64,000 nucleotides of DNA, taken from positions 174,492 through 238,491 of the forward strand of contig KE159819.1 of assembly GCA_000403495.2 (NCBI GenBank), written 5' to 3'. A model generated the notes under the pieces. The model was not told where the DNA came from and did not search any database. It saw nothing but the letters and a program-made list of their open reading frames with translations. This document shows positions 45,701 to 54,449 of the stretch, piece by piece (the first letter of the stretch is position 1; the number at the start of each line of letters is the position of its first letter). Source of the DNA: Lachnospiraceae bacterium 10-1. GTDB lineage: Bacteria; Bacillota; Clostridia; Lachnospirales; Lachnospiraceae. Made by a program: the position numbers and the translations under genes.

Positions 45701-46363
45701 TATCTGGATGATACTTTGACGCAGTTCGCAGGGGCATACCATGATATTTACCGCATCACAAAAGATACTTTGTTTTATGCAAAGTGGGAGAAAACAAAAG
45801 GAGACAGCAGCAATAATGGAGACAATACGCAGGGTGGCGACAGTTCTGATGAGACATTAAACACCTACACCATCAAATATGACGCCAACGGGGGAAAGAC
45901 AAAGAATGCATCCGTCAAAGTGGTAAAGGGCGGCAGCGTGAAGCTCCCGGCTGCAGAGCGTGAGGGCTATATTTTTAAGGGCTGGTATACGGACAGGCAG
46001 GTATTTATCGGAACAGAGGGGGAGACCTATAAACCCGGCAGGAGCATCAGCCTCTATGCAAGATGGGAGAAAGAAGACCATCAGGACAGCAGCACAGGAA
46101 ATACCAACGATAAGGACAATAAAAAAACTTTGGACAAAAATCAGAATACAAGCGGCACTGTCTCTGGCAATTCAGCAGGCAGTCCTTCAGATAAAAATAC
46201 AGAGACAAAAACGGAAGGAGGAAATGAAAATGCAGGAAAAGGAACGGAGCCGGTCATCCAGACTGGTCATGCGTCACCCTTTATTCTTCTTGCTGCCCTT
46301 GGGCTGTGCGGCGTTGTGCTTGTTGCTGCATCTGTGCTTGAAGGGAAGAAAATCTGTCCTTGA
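42767..46363 (+). CDS. Large sortase-anchored surface protein with InlB-type B-repeats
   Basis: 1198 residues. The signal peptide ends near VRAAEE. An N-terminal B-repeat-like unit (~35-110) is followed by a parallel beta-helix-like region (~130-520; right-handed helix pattern with GGGIQAGKTSCVTITSGAV). Then come about seven Listeria-Bacteroides/InlB B-repeats (~540-1105, each with the pattern DANGGK...KLP...GY.F.GWY). A Ser/Thr/Asn-rich wall spanner leads to a sorting signal PVIQTG near 1163, a hydrophobic helix and a short basic end. The motif differs from LPxTG and a class B sortase is encoded 230 bases downstream, so that enzyme is its likely anchor. Probable role: adhesion or cell contact during transfer. 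Confidence 0.9.
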   Translation: MRRKRKFSKLLLFAAMLSTIGAGVLVSVPLPVRAAEEKETYTVTFEAFEGTCETESVSVPKGESIILPNALCEGHYLYGWVDVVEEEGTTVLYEIGVAGSEYTPEKDVCLQAHWKPNEEPEQDITVTYEARIGDTGYEELEEAFANAQAGDTITVLKNCCVSRTLEAAADNITLQSENADNPATISREEEFTGKDFYRTDLDNVLLGVEGSLIMRDVILDGGAELDGDFNNTGQTWDSPLVYVAGACTVKEGTVFQNNYNTDHNDDNLSFRTAGAIHVAWGGEFTMTGGLIQHCYTNGAGGGIQAGKTSCVTITSGAVRECYAAIGGAMDFFGLTSVSGMTISGNKAWAAIVAVRGETTLSGCLIENNEVTGDAGTVSISEDSPVVMEGCTITGNHNKYTSAISYSGKDRTEPLTIRDCTIWGNTADDLYSGVTIDYMTKADLILDGKIVMEENTVAGGKAWDIHFYYQDATPVTLGADFESDSEFVMWGYDFAPGTLLVDASSNGKEADASQFLWKTQNYRTEKRDGNIYLAELPKTYCVSYDANNSPTGSGVMCSDPNLYTSEDTVTIMDREALFPLMGNIVNFGYDFTGWNTEPDGTGTDYAPGQETSLTGNLYLYAKWEEKEPVMLTYIYNDEEGRTDSAQVIPGANIAFPDASRKGYRLKGWYEDEELTVFAGSAGEKYYAPQENTSYYAAWEKTEATVTFDADGGKMESSAVTVKIGDSITLPACSKEGYIFTGWYDGDTCIGKAGEEYSVTDDVTLKARYEREKEEEAAVTCTITFDPDGGETARKSITAEKDSKIILPICNKSGYEFLGWFLASDDSVCAGQAGEEFTVQGDITLKAHFEKKEAVKVTIIFDTDRGKEVKPIRAAKDDTIRLPKTEKDGYVFLGWYTEKAGGILLGIPGSEMKAVKDMTAYALWEKEAVEDSDNDADPKTCKVIFHAGKGTIKTKELTIIKGGSLYLPMPEREGYDFTGWYLDDTLTQFAGAYHDIYRITKDTLFYAKWEKTKGDSSNNGDNTQGGDSSDETLNTYTIKYDANGGKTKNASVKVVKGGSVKLPAAEREGYIFKGWYTDRQVFIGTEGETYKPGRSISLYARWEKEDHQDSSTGNTNDKDNKKTLDKNQNTSGTVSGNSAGSPSDKNTETKTEGGNENAGKGTEPVIQTGHASPFILLAALGLCGVVLVAASVLEGKKICP

Positions 46364-46591
46364 AGGACAGATGGAGAAAAGTAGCCTGTAGCGGATGTGT
46401 GCTGTAAGGATATATTTTATGATGCAGGAACAGGTAGGGATCAAATGACGCTGTGGCAGTCACAGTGAAGTGCGGCAGGGGCTTTTGCTCCTGCCATCTG
46501 AAATGAAATCATGGCGGCAGATATCCGGTCCGTAAAAAGTGCTGGCATCTGCCGCTGTTTCATGTCATTAACTATGGAAGAAAGGAAGCGC

Positions 46592-47503
46592 ATGGAAAAA
46601 ATAAGAGATTTGGCAGGCAGGCTTGGGGAGAAACTTTTCCCGAACCTGCCGGAAAAGAAAAGGGTGCGGCTCACTGTGCAGATGATAGCTGGTATTTTTC
46701 TTGCTTTTGCTGCTATTGCGGGCATGGGATTTTTCCGCTACAGGGCAGTGGAGCAGCTTGAAAAATATCAGGCGATAGCGGACGCTTATGCACAGCTTAA
46801 TACGGTTCTGGAAGAAGGAAGGGAAAAATCACAGAAAGAAGCGGTGGTGGAACTGGAAGAAATATTTTCAGAAATGGAAGCAGACGCAGAACGTTACCGG
46901 CAGGAATATGAATCGGAAATGAGGGAGAAGGGATTGAAAGCCTATGACTGGGATGCGCTGTGCAGTGAAAATGAAGATATTAGAGGCTGGCTTTGCATCC
47001 CTGACACCCTGATCAATTTTCCTGTGGTGAGAACGGATGACAACGCTTTTTACCTTTCCCATGATTTCACGGGGGATAAGAGCAGTGCCGGATGCCCTTT
47101 CATGGATAAGGATGCGCAGGTGTGGGATTTCAACCGTGTCATTTACGGTCACAACATGGGCGCAGGTTCGCAGGCTATGTTCTCCACCCTGCTTAAGTAT
47201 GAGCAGGAAGAGTATTTTAAAGAGCACCAGACCATCTATTTTACGGATGCTTACGGAAGTGCCGCCGCCTATCAGGTAATGGCAGTGGTCAAATATAACA
47301 TAGATGACCTTGCAGAATGGGATTTCCGTACCAGAAACCATGAAGATATGGAAAGCTACAATATATGGATGGAGCAGTTACAGGGAAGGGCATTGTATTA
47401 TGAGGAGCCCGACCATGCGCCCACCAGCATTATCACCCTTGCCACCTGTGACAGGAGGGTGTATGGGAAGGGTGGGAGGTTTCTTGTTATTGCCGGGAGA
47501 TAA
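46592..47503 (+). CDS. Class B sortase
   Basis: About 303 residues from ATG 46,592 (AAAGGAAG just upstream; the frame is open from 46,511). One N-terminal TM segment (VQMIAGIFLAFAAIAGMGFF), a coiled-coil stalk (~55-115), then the catalytic domain with His in RVIYGHNMGAG, Cys in TLATCDRRV and Arg in GGRFLVIAGR, the sortase B pattern. It cleaves a sorting motif and links the protein to the wall on the outer face of the membrane. The preceding gene, with its non-standard PVIQTG signal, is the obvious substrate. Confidence 0.9.
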   Translation: MEKIRDLAGRLGEKLFPNLPEKKRVRLTVQMIAGIFLAFAAIAGMGFFRYRAVEQLEKYQAIADAYAQLNTVLEEGREKSQKEAVVELEEIFSEMEADAERYRQEYESEMREKGLKAYDWDALCSENEDIRGWLCIPDTLINFPVVRTDDNAFYLSHDFTGDKSSAGCPFMDKDAQVWDFNRVIYGHNMGAGSQAMFSTLLKYEQEEYFKEHQTIYFTDAYGSAAAYQVMAVVKYNIDDLAEWDFRTRNHEDMESYNIWMEQLQGRALYYEEPDHAPTSIITLATCDRRVYGKGGRFLVIAGR

Positions 47504-47555
47504 TCGGATAACATAGGGGCAGTAGATTTTAAACTATGCATTGTGGAGGGGTTCA

Positions 47556-47954
47556 ATGCGTAAACAAGCAGGGAATACGGACAAACAGGGAGGGAATATA
47601 CTGATACAAACCATTTATGGGGATTGGAAAGTCATGGGGAAAAAGAAGGGCATCCAGGCAGCAATGGAAAATGCCGGTATGGCTGGGGGCATAAAGCCGG
47701 AAGATCTTGCAAAAATGAAAGATATGGATATCCGGGAGGCAGACACCGGAGGACTGGCTGATATTCTGGAGATTAAAATAGACAGGGATTTAAGCGATAC
47801 CGAAAAAAAGAGGGAATTCATAAGACAGATCAGAAATCCATATCTTTACAGGCAGGGAGAGTATGTTGTCAAATTAAGTTTTGCGGATACGGATGCGACT
47901 CTGACAGACCGTCTGAAGGAGTATATAGAACACATGGCAGCCGCCGGGCTGTAA
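47556..47954 (+). CDS. Small element-associated protein (DUF6870-like)
   Basis: 132 residues from ATG 47,556 with GGAGGGG six bases upstream. Its C-terminal half (DLSDTEKKREFIRQIRNPYL then YRQGEYVVKLSFADTDATLTDRL) resembles short proteins commonly found next to recombinase modules of Firmicutes ICEs, annotated DUF6870. No catalytic residues were identified. It stands between the sortase and the recombinase trio, in the same direction. Confidence 0.6.
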   Translation: MRKQAGNTDKQGGNILIQTIYGDWKVMGKKKGIQAAMENAGMAGGIKPEDLAKMKDMDIREADTGGLADILEIKIDRDLSDTEKKREFIRQIRNPYLYRQGEYVVKLSFADTDATLTDRLKEYIEHMAAAGL

Positions 47955-48017
47955 TAGATTTCATAAAACACAGGAGGAAAAAGATGGGAAAATACAATAA
48001 AAAGTTATGGAAAAACG

Positions 48018-48046
48018 TGGATATTTTATACGTATTATGATATAAT
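48018..48046 (+). promoter_or_regulatory. Putative promoter of the recombinase trio
   Basis: TGGATA (48018-48023), 17-nt spacer, TATAAT (48041-48046), about 70 bases before the first recombinase start. A small hairpin (TTCCAT/ATGGAA) lies in the leader. Confidence 0.5.
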
Positions 48047-48114
48047 CATTATAGGACAAAAGCGTGAAAGCCCCGGAATTCCATGACATTTAATGGAAAG
48101 AAGGAGCTTTGGCA

Positions 48115-49860
48115 ATGAAAGAGATTATCAAACGCTGTCACGCTTCGCAAGACAGCTTATTGAATAAAAAAGAAACTGAAAAGAAGGTCTATGCGGCGGC
48201 GGTATATCTGCGTCTTTCCAAGGAGGACGGGGATGTATGCGACGACAGCCACAAGGAGGAGAGCAACAGTATCACCAACCAGAAGCGGCTCATTCATGAT
48301 TTTTTAAAAGGCAGGGAGGATATTGATGTCTTTAAGGAATATGTGGATGACGGGTATACCGGTTCTGATTTCCAGCGTCCTTCTTTTCAGGAGATGATAA
48401 AGGATATGGAAGCGGGAAAGGTCAACCTCATTATTGTGAAGGATCTTTCCCGCTTTGGCAGGGAATATATAGAGGCAGGGAGATATCTGCAGAAGATATT
48501 CCCGGCGGCAGGGGTGCGGTTCATTGCGGTCACTGACCATTACGATTCCCTGACAGCAGACAGGACTGAGAAGAACATTGTCATACCGGTAAAGAATTTT
48601 GTCAATGACGCTTACAGTGCAGACCTTTCGGTAAAAATCAGGAGCCACCTTGAGAGCAAGCGTGGGAATGGGGAATATACCGGCGCATATGTTTCCTATG
48701 GTTTTATAAAGGACGAAAACGACCATAACAGGCTGGTGGCTGATCCGGTTGCAGGGGAGAATGTGAAGCTTATCTTCCGGTGGAAGTTTAATGGCATGAG
48801 CAACAGCAGGATAGCGGAAAAGTTGAACGCACTTGGAATACCGGCGCCGGCAGACTATAAGCGGAGCCTTGGCATCCATTACAAAAGCGGATTCCAGAAG
48901 AACCTTTATTCCAGATGGAGTCCGGTAGCGGTAGGAAGGATATTGTCGAATCCCTTATGCAAGGGGCTGGTGGTACAGGGGAAGAAGGAGCGCATCAACC
49001 ACAAGATTAAAAAAATGGTGGCAAAACCTGAAGCGGAGCAGAGTTGCTACCGGCAGGAAGATTTAGCCCTGATTGGGGAAAAGCAGTTTGATACCATGCA
49101 GGGGTTGTTGAAAAAAGACACACGTACAAATCCGGGGCAGGAAGGGGCATACCTTTTCAGCGGCATTCTTTATTGCCCGGACTGTGGCAGGCAGATGATA
49201 CGCCGCAAGACTGTTCATAAGGGAAAACAGACCATTTTTTATATCTGTAAGACCTATAACGTGGAGAAATCCTGTACAAGGCACAGCATCAAGGAACAGG
49301 AGTTGGTTCTTCTTGTAACAGAGGCGGTAAAGGCCCAGGCACAGTTGGCAGCAGAGGCAGAAGAAATTTTGGAGGCAGCAGAGGATATCATGGAGGGGAT
49401 GCAGTCATTTCATCTGACAGATACCCGGCTGCCGGAACTGGAAAAGGAACTTGCGGAAAGTGCCGCCATGCTTTCCGGTCTTTATACAGACTGGATGGAA
49501 GGAATTCTTTCGGAAGAAGAGTACGGGGAGATGAAGGTCTTTTATTCCGGGCGTTGCGAAGAGCTGGAAGGGCAGATCAGAAGACGGAGGGAAAGGGCAG
49601 CAAAAGCAGGGGATGCAGCCAGGGAAGCAAGGCAGTGGCTTGGCAGTTTTATGGATATGGGAAGCTGGCTCTTTGATACAGAAGGAATGCTCCGGCGCAG
49701 TCTTGTCTGTTCCCTGTTTGAAAAAATATGGGTATATGAAGGGAAACGTGTGGAGTTTTCTTTCCTCTATCAGGACCAAATGGCGGAAGTTTATTCTTTG
49801 TGCGGTATGCTTAGGGAAGCAGTGCAGGAGCAGCCCCTTTACGAAAAGGGGGCGGTATAA
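48115..49860 (+). CDS. Large serine recombinase, first of three
   Basis: 581 residues from ATG 48,115, AAGGAG eight bases upstream. Resolvase domain with active-site Ser in AVYLRLSKED, DLSRFGREYIE and VDDGYTG; recombinase domain; zinc ribbon CPDCGRQM with distal Cys; coiled coil ~400-500. The stop overlaps the start of the next recombinase by one base (TAATG). Three adjacent serine integrases are known in some streptococcal and clostridial ICEs, where all three are thought to be needed for integration or excision. The attL/attR dyad described for this element is their probable target. Confidence 0.93.
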   Translation: MKEIIKRCHASQDSLLNKKETEKKVYAAAVYLRLSKEDGDVCDDSHKEESNSITNQKRLIHDFLKGREDIDVFKEYVDDGYTGSDFQRPSFQEMIKDMEAGKVNLIIVKDLSRFGREYIEAGRYLQKIFPAAGVRFIAVTDHYDSLTADRTEKNIVIPVKNFVNDAYSADLSVKIRSHLESKRGNGEYTGAYVSYGFIKDENDHNRLVADPVAGENVKLIFRWKFNGMSNSRIAEKLNALGIPAPADYKRSLGIHYKSGFQKNLYSRWSPVAVGRILSNPLCKGLVVQGKKERINHKIKKMVAKPEAEQSCYRQEDLALIGEKQFDTMQGLLKKDTRTNPGQEGAYLFSGILYCPDCGRQMIRRKTVHKGKQTIFYICKTYNVEKSCTRHSIKEQELVLLVTEAVKAQAQLAAEAEEILEAAEDIMEGMQSFHLTDTRLPELEKELAESAAMLSGLYTDWMEGILSEEEYGEMKVFYSGRCEELEGQIRRRRERAAKAGDAAREARQWLGSFMDMGSWLFDTEGMLRRSLVCSLFEKIWVYEGKRVEFSFLYQDQMAEVYSLCGMLREAVQEQPLYEKGAV

Positions 49861-51680
49861 TGGCAAGAAGTAAAGACCGTTCAAGGCAGGAAATAAAGAC
49901 TGTTTCAAACACAAAGGTATCGGCAGAAGCCTTGGCAAATCTTCCAGCAAGAACCTTTCTATTCAGGACTGCCACTTATGCAAGGCTTTCCGTTGACAGT
50001 GCTGTTACAGAGAGTGATTCCATCACCAGCCAGCAGATGCTTATGCGTGACTACATAAAGGGCAGGGAGGAGTTTTTCCTTGTCCGGGAATATAAAGATG
50101 ACGGGATCAGCGGCACCCGGTTTGACCGTCAGGCGTTCGACAGCCTGCTTGGGGAAGTAAGAAAGGGGAACATCAACTGCATTATCGTTAAAGATTTTTC
50201 AAGATTTGGCAGGGATCATATCGAAGTAGGAAATTATCTGGAAAAGATATTTCCTTTCCTCGGGGTACGGTTCATTTCCGTAAATGATGGCTATGACAGC
50301 TTTGATAAAGACTGTGCAGAAAAGAAGCTGGCTGTTATTTTAAAGAATCTTGTCAATGAATATATCGCAAAGGACACTTCTGTGAAGGTAGCGTCCAGTT
50401 ATGTAACAAAGCAGGAAAACGGGGAATACGACGGTGGGCGTGCGCCATACGGGTATGTTTTTGCTGATGAAAGGAAGACAAAATTTCTCATAGATGAAAG
50501 ACCAGCGGAGGTTATAAGGGATATTTTTACATGGACTATGCAGGGGGATTCCGCTCAGGCTATTGTAAAGCGGCTGACAGAGAAAAATATTAACCCGCCG
50601 AAAGCCTATCAGGACACAGGGGAGTTTTACCGGCAGGAGAAGGAACGTTGCTATTGGAATGAGGTTACAGTAAATGCTGTCTTGCAGAACATGGCATATG
50701 CCGGACATATGGCACTCCATAAGTGGAAAGAATCAAAAGCAGACAGGATTAGCCCCTATAAGCTGGATGAATCAGAGTGGAAGATAACAAAAAATACCCA
50801 TGAAGCTGTCATTACAGAACATGATTTCAGCCTTGTGCAGGAAATCTTAAAGGCAAGGAAGGAGCGCCACAAGAGCCAGAATGCCATTGATAGCGATATC
50901 ATCCGCCCGGAAAACCTGTTAAAAGGGAAAGTTTTTTGCGGAGACTGTCTTGTGCCTGCTTCAAGGATGGGAACAAATTATCGGAGAAAGATAGGGAAAG
51001 TACACGGACGTGTCCGTATTTATCGTTACCGCTGCAGGACATACAGGGAAAAAGGGGCGCAGGAATGCACCTCAAAATCTATTTCAGAAAAGGACTTGGA
51101 GGCGATTGTCTATGAGGCAGTCATGGCATTTATCCGTCAGGTGGAGTGTCTGGATTATATGATATCACATTTCCACAACGAATTTTTCCAGAAGATGCAA
51201 AGGAGCATAGAAAAGGAAAAGGGTATGGTGGAGAGGGCAATCCGGCAGGGGAAAAATGAAAAAATACTTCTATATAAAGAATACAGCAGCAGGGAACATA
51301 AGACAAAACATAATAGCACAGGGCAAGCCTGTAAAAATAGGATTTCAGATAGCAATAAGGAATGGTATCTAAACGAAAAGCAGAAGAAAGACAGAGAAAT
51401 CCGTTACCATGAAGAGAGGAAAGCGCAGTTAGAAGAAAAGACAGCTTTTTTTGAGCGGCTGGAAAACGAACAGGCAGGATGGATCAGGGAAATTTTGTCT
51501 TATAAAGATACAGCTTCAGATGAAGAAGGGATGACCGCACAGATGGCTTCCCTATTTGTAGATAAAATTTATCTGTATGATGGGAAGAGGGTGGAAGTCG
51601 TACTTAACTTTAAAGACGAGTATGAGAGCCTGTATTCCCATATGGGGCAGGTCTGGGGAACAGAAGAAGGGAGAGGTTAG
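49860..51680 (+). CDS. Large serine recombinase, second of three
   Basis: 606 residues. Active-site Ser in ATYARLSVDS, DFSRFGRDHIE, and KDDGISGTRF; recombinase domain with APYGYVF; zinc-ribbon Cys pairs (CGDCL and a distal Cys near YRCRTYREKG). A long Lys-rich linker follows (~445-510). It starts one base before the end of the first recombinase and is followed after one base by the third, so all three are one translation unit. The sequence differs strongly from its neighbours; they are not recent duplicates. Confidence 0.93.
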   Translation: MARSKDRSRQEIKTVSNTKVSAEALANLPARTFLFRTATYARLSVDSAVTESDSITSQQMLMRDYIKGREEFFLVREYKDDGISGTRFDRQAFDSLLGEVRKGNINCIIVKDFSRFGRDHIEVGNYLEKIFPFLGVRFISVNDGYDSFDKDCAEKKLAVILKNLVNEYIAKDTSVKVASSYVTKQENGEYDGGRAPYGYVFADERKTKFLIDERPAEVIRDIFTWTMQGDSAQAIVKRLTEKNINPPKAYQDTGEFYRQEKERCYWNEVTVNAVLQNMAYAGHMALHKWKESKADRISPYKLDESEWKITKNTHEAVITEHDFSLVQEILKARKERHKSQNAIDSDIIRPENLLKGKVFCGDCLVPASRMGTNYRRKIGKVHGRVRIYRYRCRTYREKGAQECTSKSISEKDLEAIVYEAVMAFIRQVECLDYMISHFHNEFFQKMQRSIEKEKGMVERAIRQGKNEKILLYKEYSSREHKTKHNSTGQACKNRISDSNKEWYLNEKQKKDREIRYHEERKAQLEEKTAFFERLENEQAGWIREILSYKDTASDEEGMTAQMASLFVDKIYLYDGKRVEVVLNFKDEYESLYSHMGQVWGTEEGRG

Positions 51681-51681
51681 A

Positions 51682-53265
51682 ATGGATGTGACAACAGTTG
51701 CTTTATATATGAGACTATCAAGGGAAGATGAAACAGTCATTAAAAATGACTTTAACGTTGAAAAAGGCATGGTTAAAGATGAGAGTAACAGCATCAGCAA
51801 TCAGAGAAAACTCCTGCTCGGATTCCTGAAAAGGAAACAGGAATTTGCGGACAGTTCCACCGTCCAGTACGTGGATGACGGTTATTCAGGCACCGGTTTT
51901 GAGAGACCAGCGTTTATGGAGATGATGGACGGAGTAAAGAAGGGGAAAATACAGTGTATTATTGTCAAGGATTTTTCCCGATTCGGAAGAGACTACATTG
52001 AACTTGGCGATTATATCGAACATATTTTTCCTTTTATGCAGGTACGCTTTATTGCGGTCAATGATGGTTATGACAGTGCAGAATACAGGGGAAAGACACC
52101 AGATATTGACGTGCCCTTCCGCAACCTTGCCTATTCCCTCTATAGTCAGGATATTTCGGACAAGATAAAGTCATCCCTTGCAGTGAGGAGGAAGAAAGGG
52201 ATGTATGTGGGTTCTATCCCCCTTTATGGCTACCAGAGAGATGGGGAAGGATTCCTGACGCCGGATGAGGAGACAAAGGGAATCGTGCAGAGGATATACA
52301 GGGAATATCTTTCTGGGAAAGGGCTGGCGGAACTGGCAAGAGAACTGAACGGGGAAGGGATACCATCCCCGAAACAACATAAGATTAACAAAGGTATCCT
52401 ACATGGAGAAAAGGAAGAATCCTTTGAGGGGAAAACATATTTCTGGCTTCCTACCACGCTTCGTCAGATTCTACGGAATGAAACCTATACAGGTGTGTTA
52501 TTGTCAGGTAATTATAAAAGTGGTCCTCTTGGGAGTGGGAAACGTGTTTTGGTTCCAGAGGAGGAGCGTGTCCGTATAGAGGATGCCCATCCGGCTATCA
52601 TAGACAAAGATACATTCAGAGAAGTGCAGGAAAAGATGCACACAAAGAAGCGTGGAGAAGAGAAGCAGTTTCTGTTAAAAGGGCTTGTGCGGTGTGGGGA
52701 ATGTGGTCGGTTCATGGTAAAGGATAAGAGGCTGTTCCGGTGCGGATATCAGAAATTTACTGAACATAGGAATGTAGAAAGCATCCCGGAAGCAGAACTG
52801 GAAGGGATTGTGTGGAAAGCAGTGGATATTCAGTTAAGGCAGCTGGAGGAGAAGGAAGCAGTATTCCAGAGGGAAAAGGAATTGTGCGAAGAGAGGTGCA
52901 AAAAACTTCTTCCGGAGATTAAAATGAAGAGGATACAGGCAGAGAAGAAGCGGGAAGAGATTAAGCAGCTTTATCATCAGTACAGGCAGGGGAAAATGGG
53001 GAAGGCAGAGTACCTTGCAAGGAAGAAGTGGGAAGGGAATCTTGTGGAGGAGATGGAGGCGGAACTGGCTGGATTGGAAGCGGAGGAAGAAGGGTTACGG
53101 AAGGGGATGGGAGAGATTGATGCGGACAGTGCTTCTATTGTAGATTGGCTGGGGAGCAGGGGAGATAGGAGGAAGTTGTTGCAGAGTTTGATTGAAAGGA
53201 TTGATGTGTATGTAGGGAAAGTGGTTGAAATAAAATGGAAATTCCGTGATAGACTGCTAATTTAG
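51682..53265 (+). CDS. Large serine recombinase, third of three
   Basis: 527 residues from ATG 51,682 (GGGAGAGG upstream; frame also open before it inside the second gene). Active-site Ser in ALYMRLSRED, DFSRFGRDYIE, VDDGYSGTGF; zinc ribbon CGECGRFM with a distal Cys in FRCGYQKF; C-terminal coiled coil. Its last 121 codons are part of a 463-bp unit repeated exactly in tandem directly afterwards. The gene itself is complete, because the duplication leaves its stop in place. Confidence 0.94.
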   Translation: MDVTTVALYMRLSREDETVIKNDFNVEKGMVKDESNSISNQRKLLLGFLKRKQEFADSSTVQYVDDGYSGTGFERPAFMEMMDGVKKGKIQCIIVKDFSRFGRDYIELGDYIEHIFPFMQVRFIAVNDGYDSAEYRGKTPDIDVPFRNLAYSLYSQDISDKIKSSLAVRRKKGMYVGSIPLYGYQRDGEGFLTPDEETKGIVQRIYREYLSGKGLAELARELNGEGIPSPKQHKINKGILHGEKEESFEGKTYFWLPTTLRQILRNETYTGVLLSGNYKSGPLGSGKRVLVPEEERVRIEDAHPAIIDKDTFREVQEKMHTKKRGEEKQFLLKGLVRCGECGRFMVKDKRLFRCGYQKFTEHRNVESIPEAELEGIVWKAVDIQLRQLEEKEAVFQREKELCEERCKKLLPEIKMKRIQAEKKREEIKQLYHQYRQGKMGKAEYLARKKWEGNLVEEMEAELAGLEAEEEGLRKGMGEIDADSASIVDWLGSRGDRRKLLQSLIERIDVYVGKVVEIKWKFRDRLLI

Positions 53266-53825
53266 TATGAAACAGAAAAACAGTAAAAGGATTTACTTAA
53301 AAATAAGTATAGAATGATTGAATAACCGGAAGGATATGATAAAATAGTAATATAAAGATTTAAAAAAACTTCTTCCGGAGATTAAAATGAAGAGGATACA
53401 GGCAGAGAAGAAGCGGGAAGAGATTAAGCAGCTTTATCATCAGTACAGGCAGGGGAAAATGGGGAAGGCAGAGTACCTTGCAAGGAAGAAGTGGGAAGGG
53501 AATCTTGTGGAGGAGATGGAGGCGGAACTGGCTGGATTGGAAGCGGAGGAAGAAGGGTTACGGAAGGGGATGGGAGAGATTGATGCGGACAGTGCTTCTA
53601 TTGTAGATTGGCTGGGGAGCAGGGGAGATAGGAGGAAGTTGTTGCAGAGTTTGATTGAAAGGATTGATGTGTATGTAGGGAAAGTGGTTGAAATAAAATG
53701 GAAATTCCGTGATAGACTGCTAATTTAGTATGAAACAGAAAAACAGTAAAAGGATTTACTTAAAAATAAGTATAGAATGATTGAATAACCGGAAGGATAT
53801 GATAAAATAGTAATATAAAGATTTA
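52900..53825 (+). repeat. Exact 463-bp tandem duplication of the recombinase 3' end
   Basis: Copy 1 is 52900-53362 and copy 2 is 53363-53825. By reading, they appear identical base for base. The unit comprises the last ~366 bases of the third recombinase plus 97 bases of downstream sequence. The junction lies at short A/T-rich tracts (AAAAAAC at the start, ATTTA at the end). Identity implies a very recent event or an assembly artefact. Confidence 0.92.
53363..53728 (+). pseudogene. Duplicated C-terminal fragment of the third recombinase
   Basis: Copy 2 of the tandem repeat encodes 113 residues from ATG 53,387 (MKRIQAEKKREEIKQLYHQY onward), the coiled coil and end of the recombinase, without the catalytic or zinc-binding parts. 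No RBS comparable to that of a true gene precedes it. If expressed it might bind recombinase subunits, but it is most simply debris from the duplication. Confidence 0.85.
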
Positions 53826-53897
53826 GCAAAGAAGTTTTGATTATAAAGTGTCGCCAAAGAAAGCTGTATCTGACAGAAATGAGGTTTTAAGAAGACT

Positions 53898-54449
53898 GTG
53901 ATAAATGTATGGATTGACGAGATGACGCCATGTCTGAAAGATAATCTGACAGGAGAATTGATTTCAACAGAAGTTCTAAGAGTCAGGCGGAAATCATTTC
54001 TGCAAAAATTTAATAAGAAAAATGGTTGGTATGTCAATTGGGCAGAACTATTGAAGGATAGTACGGTGGAAGTGTATGCGCTGGTAGTAGCCGGTACGGT
54101 GGATATCCAGGGATTGGTTGCCCTGCAGAAAAGTGATGATATGCAGGCTGTATATGTGGCATGGATGTGTATCGCACCACAGAATAATAAGTTATTAGTG
54201 AATGAGCCTAAATATTCAGGAGTAGGCGGACATTTATTTGCGATTGCCGCTAATAAGTCAGTAGAATATAATTATAATGGCGCTATTACCGGAAATGCTG
54301 CAAATGCAGAACTGCTAGAGCATTACTGCAAAACATTCCATGCCGATTTTCTTGGAATGCTTCATCCCTATCAGATGATGATAGATGAAGAGAACGCCGC
54401 AAAAATAATGGAGGTGTATGACTATGAATGGACAGATGATGAATTATAA
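53898..54449 (+). CDS. GNAT-like protein of unknown substrate
   Basis: 183 residues from GTG 53,898. The central part VEVYALVVAGTVDIQGLVAL then AVYVAWMCIAPQN and KYSGVGGHLFAIAANKS has the beta-alpha-beta order and glycine turn of GNAT acetyltransferases, although the Q/RxxGxG/A loop appears as YSGVGGHLF. It ends with EVYDYEWTDDEL. A 60-residue gene overlaps its end. The pair could be a toxin-antitoxin or modification unit; not proven. Confidence 0.6.
   Translation: MINVWIDEMTPCLKDNLTGELISTEVLRVRRKSFLQKFNKKNGWYVNWAELLKDSTVEVYALVVAGTVDIQGLVALQKSDDMQAVYVAWMCIAPQNNKLLVNEPKYSGVGGHLFAIAANKSVEYNYNGAITGNAANAELLEHYCKTFHADFLGMLHPYQMMIDEENAAKIMEVYDYEWTDDEL

Noticed and set aside
45960..46391. 143-residue ORF in another frame over the end of the surface-protein gene, with a hydrophobic stretch
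   Set aside because: The hydrophobic part is the out-of-frame image of the sorting-signal helix and the lysine-rich tail; the main frame has clear B-repeats and a sorting motif, so this is a shadow.
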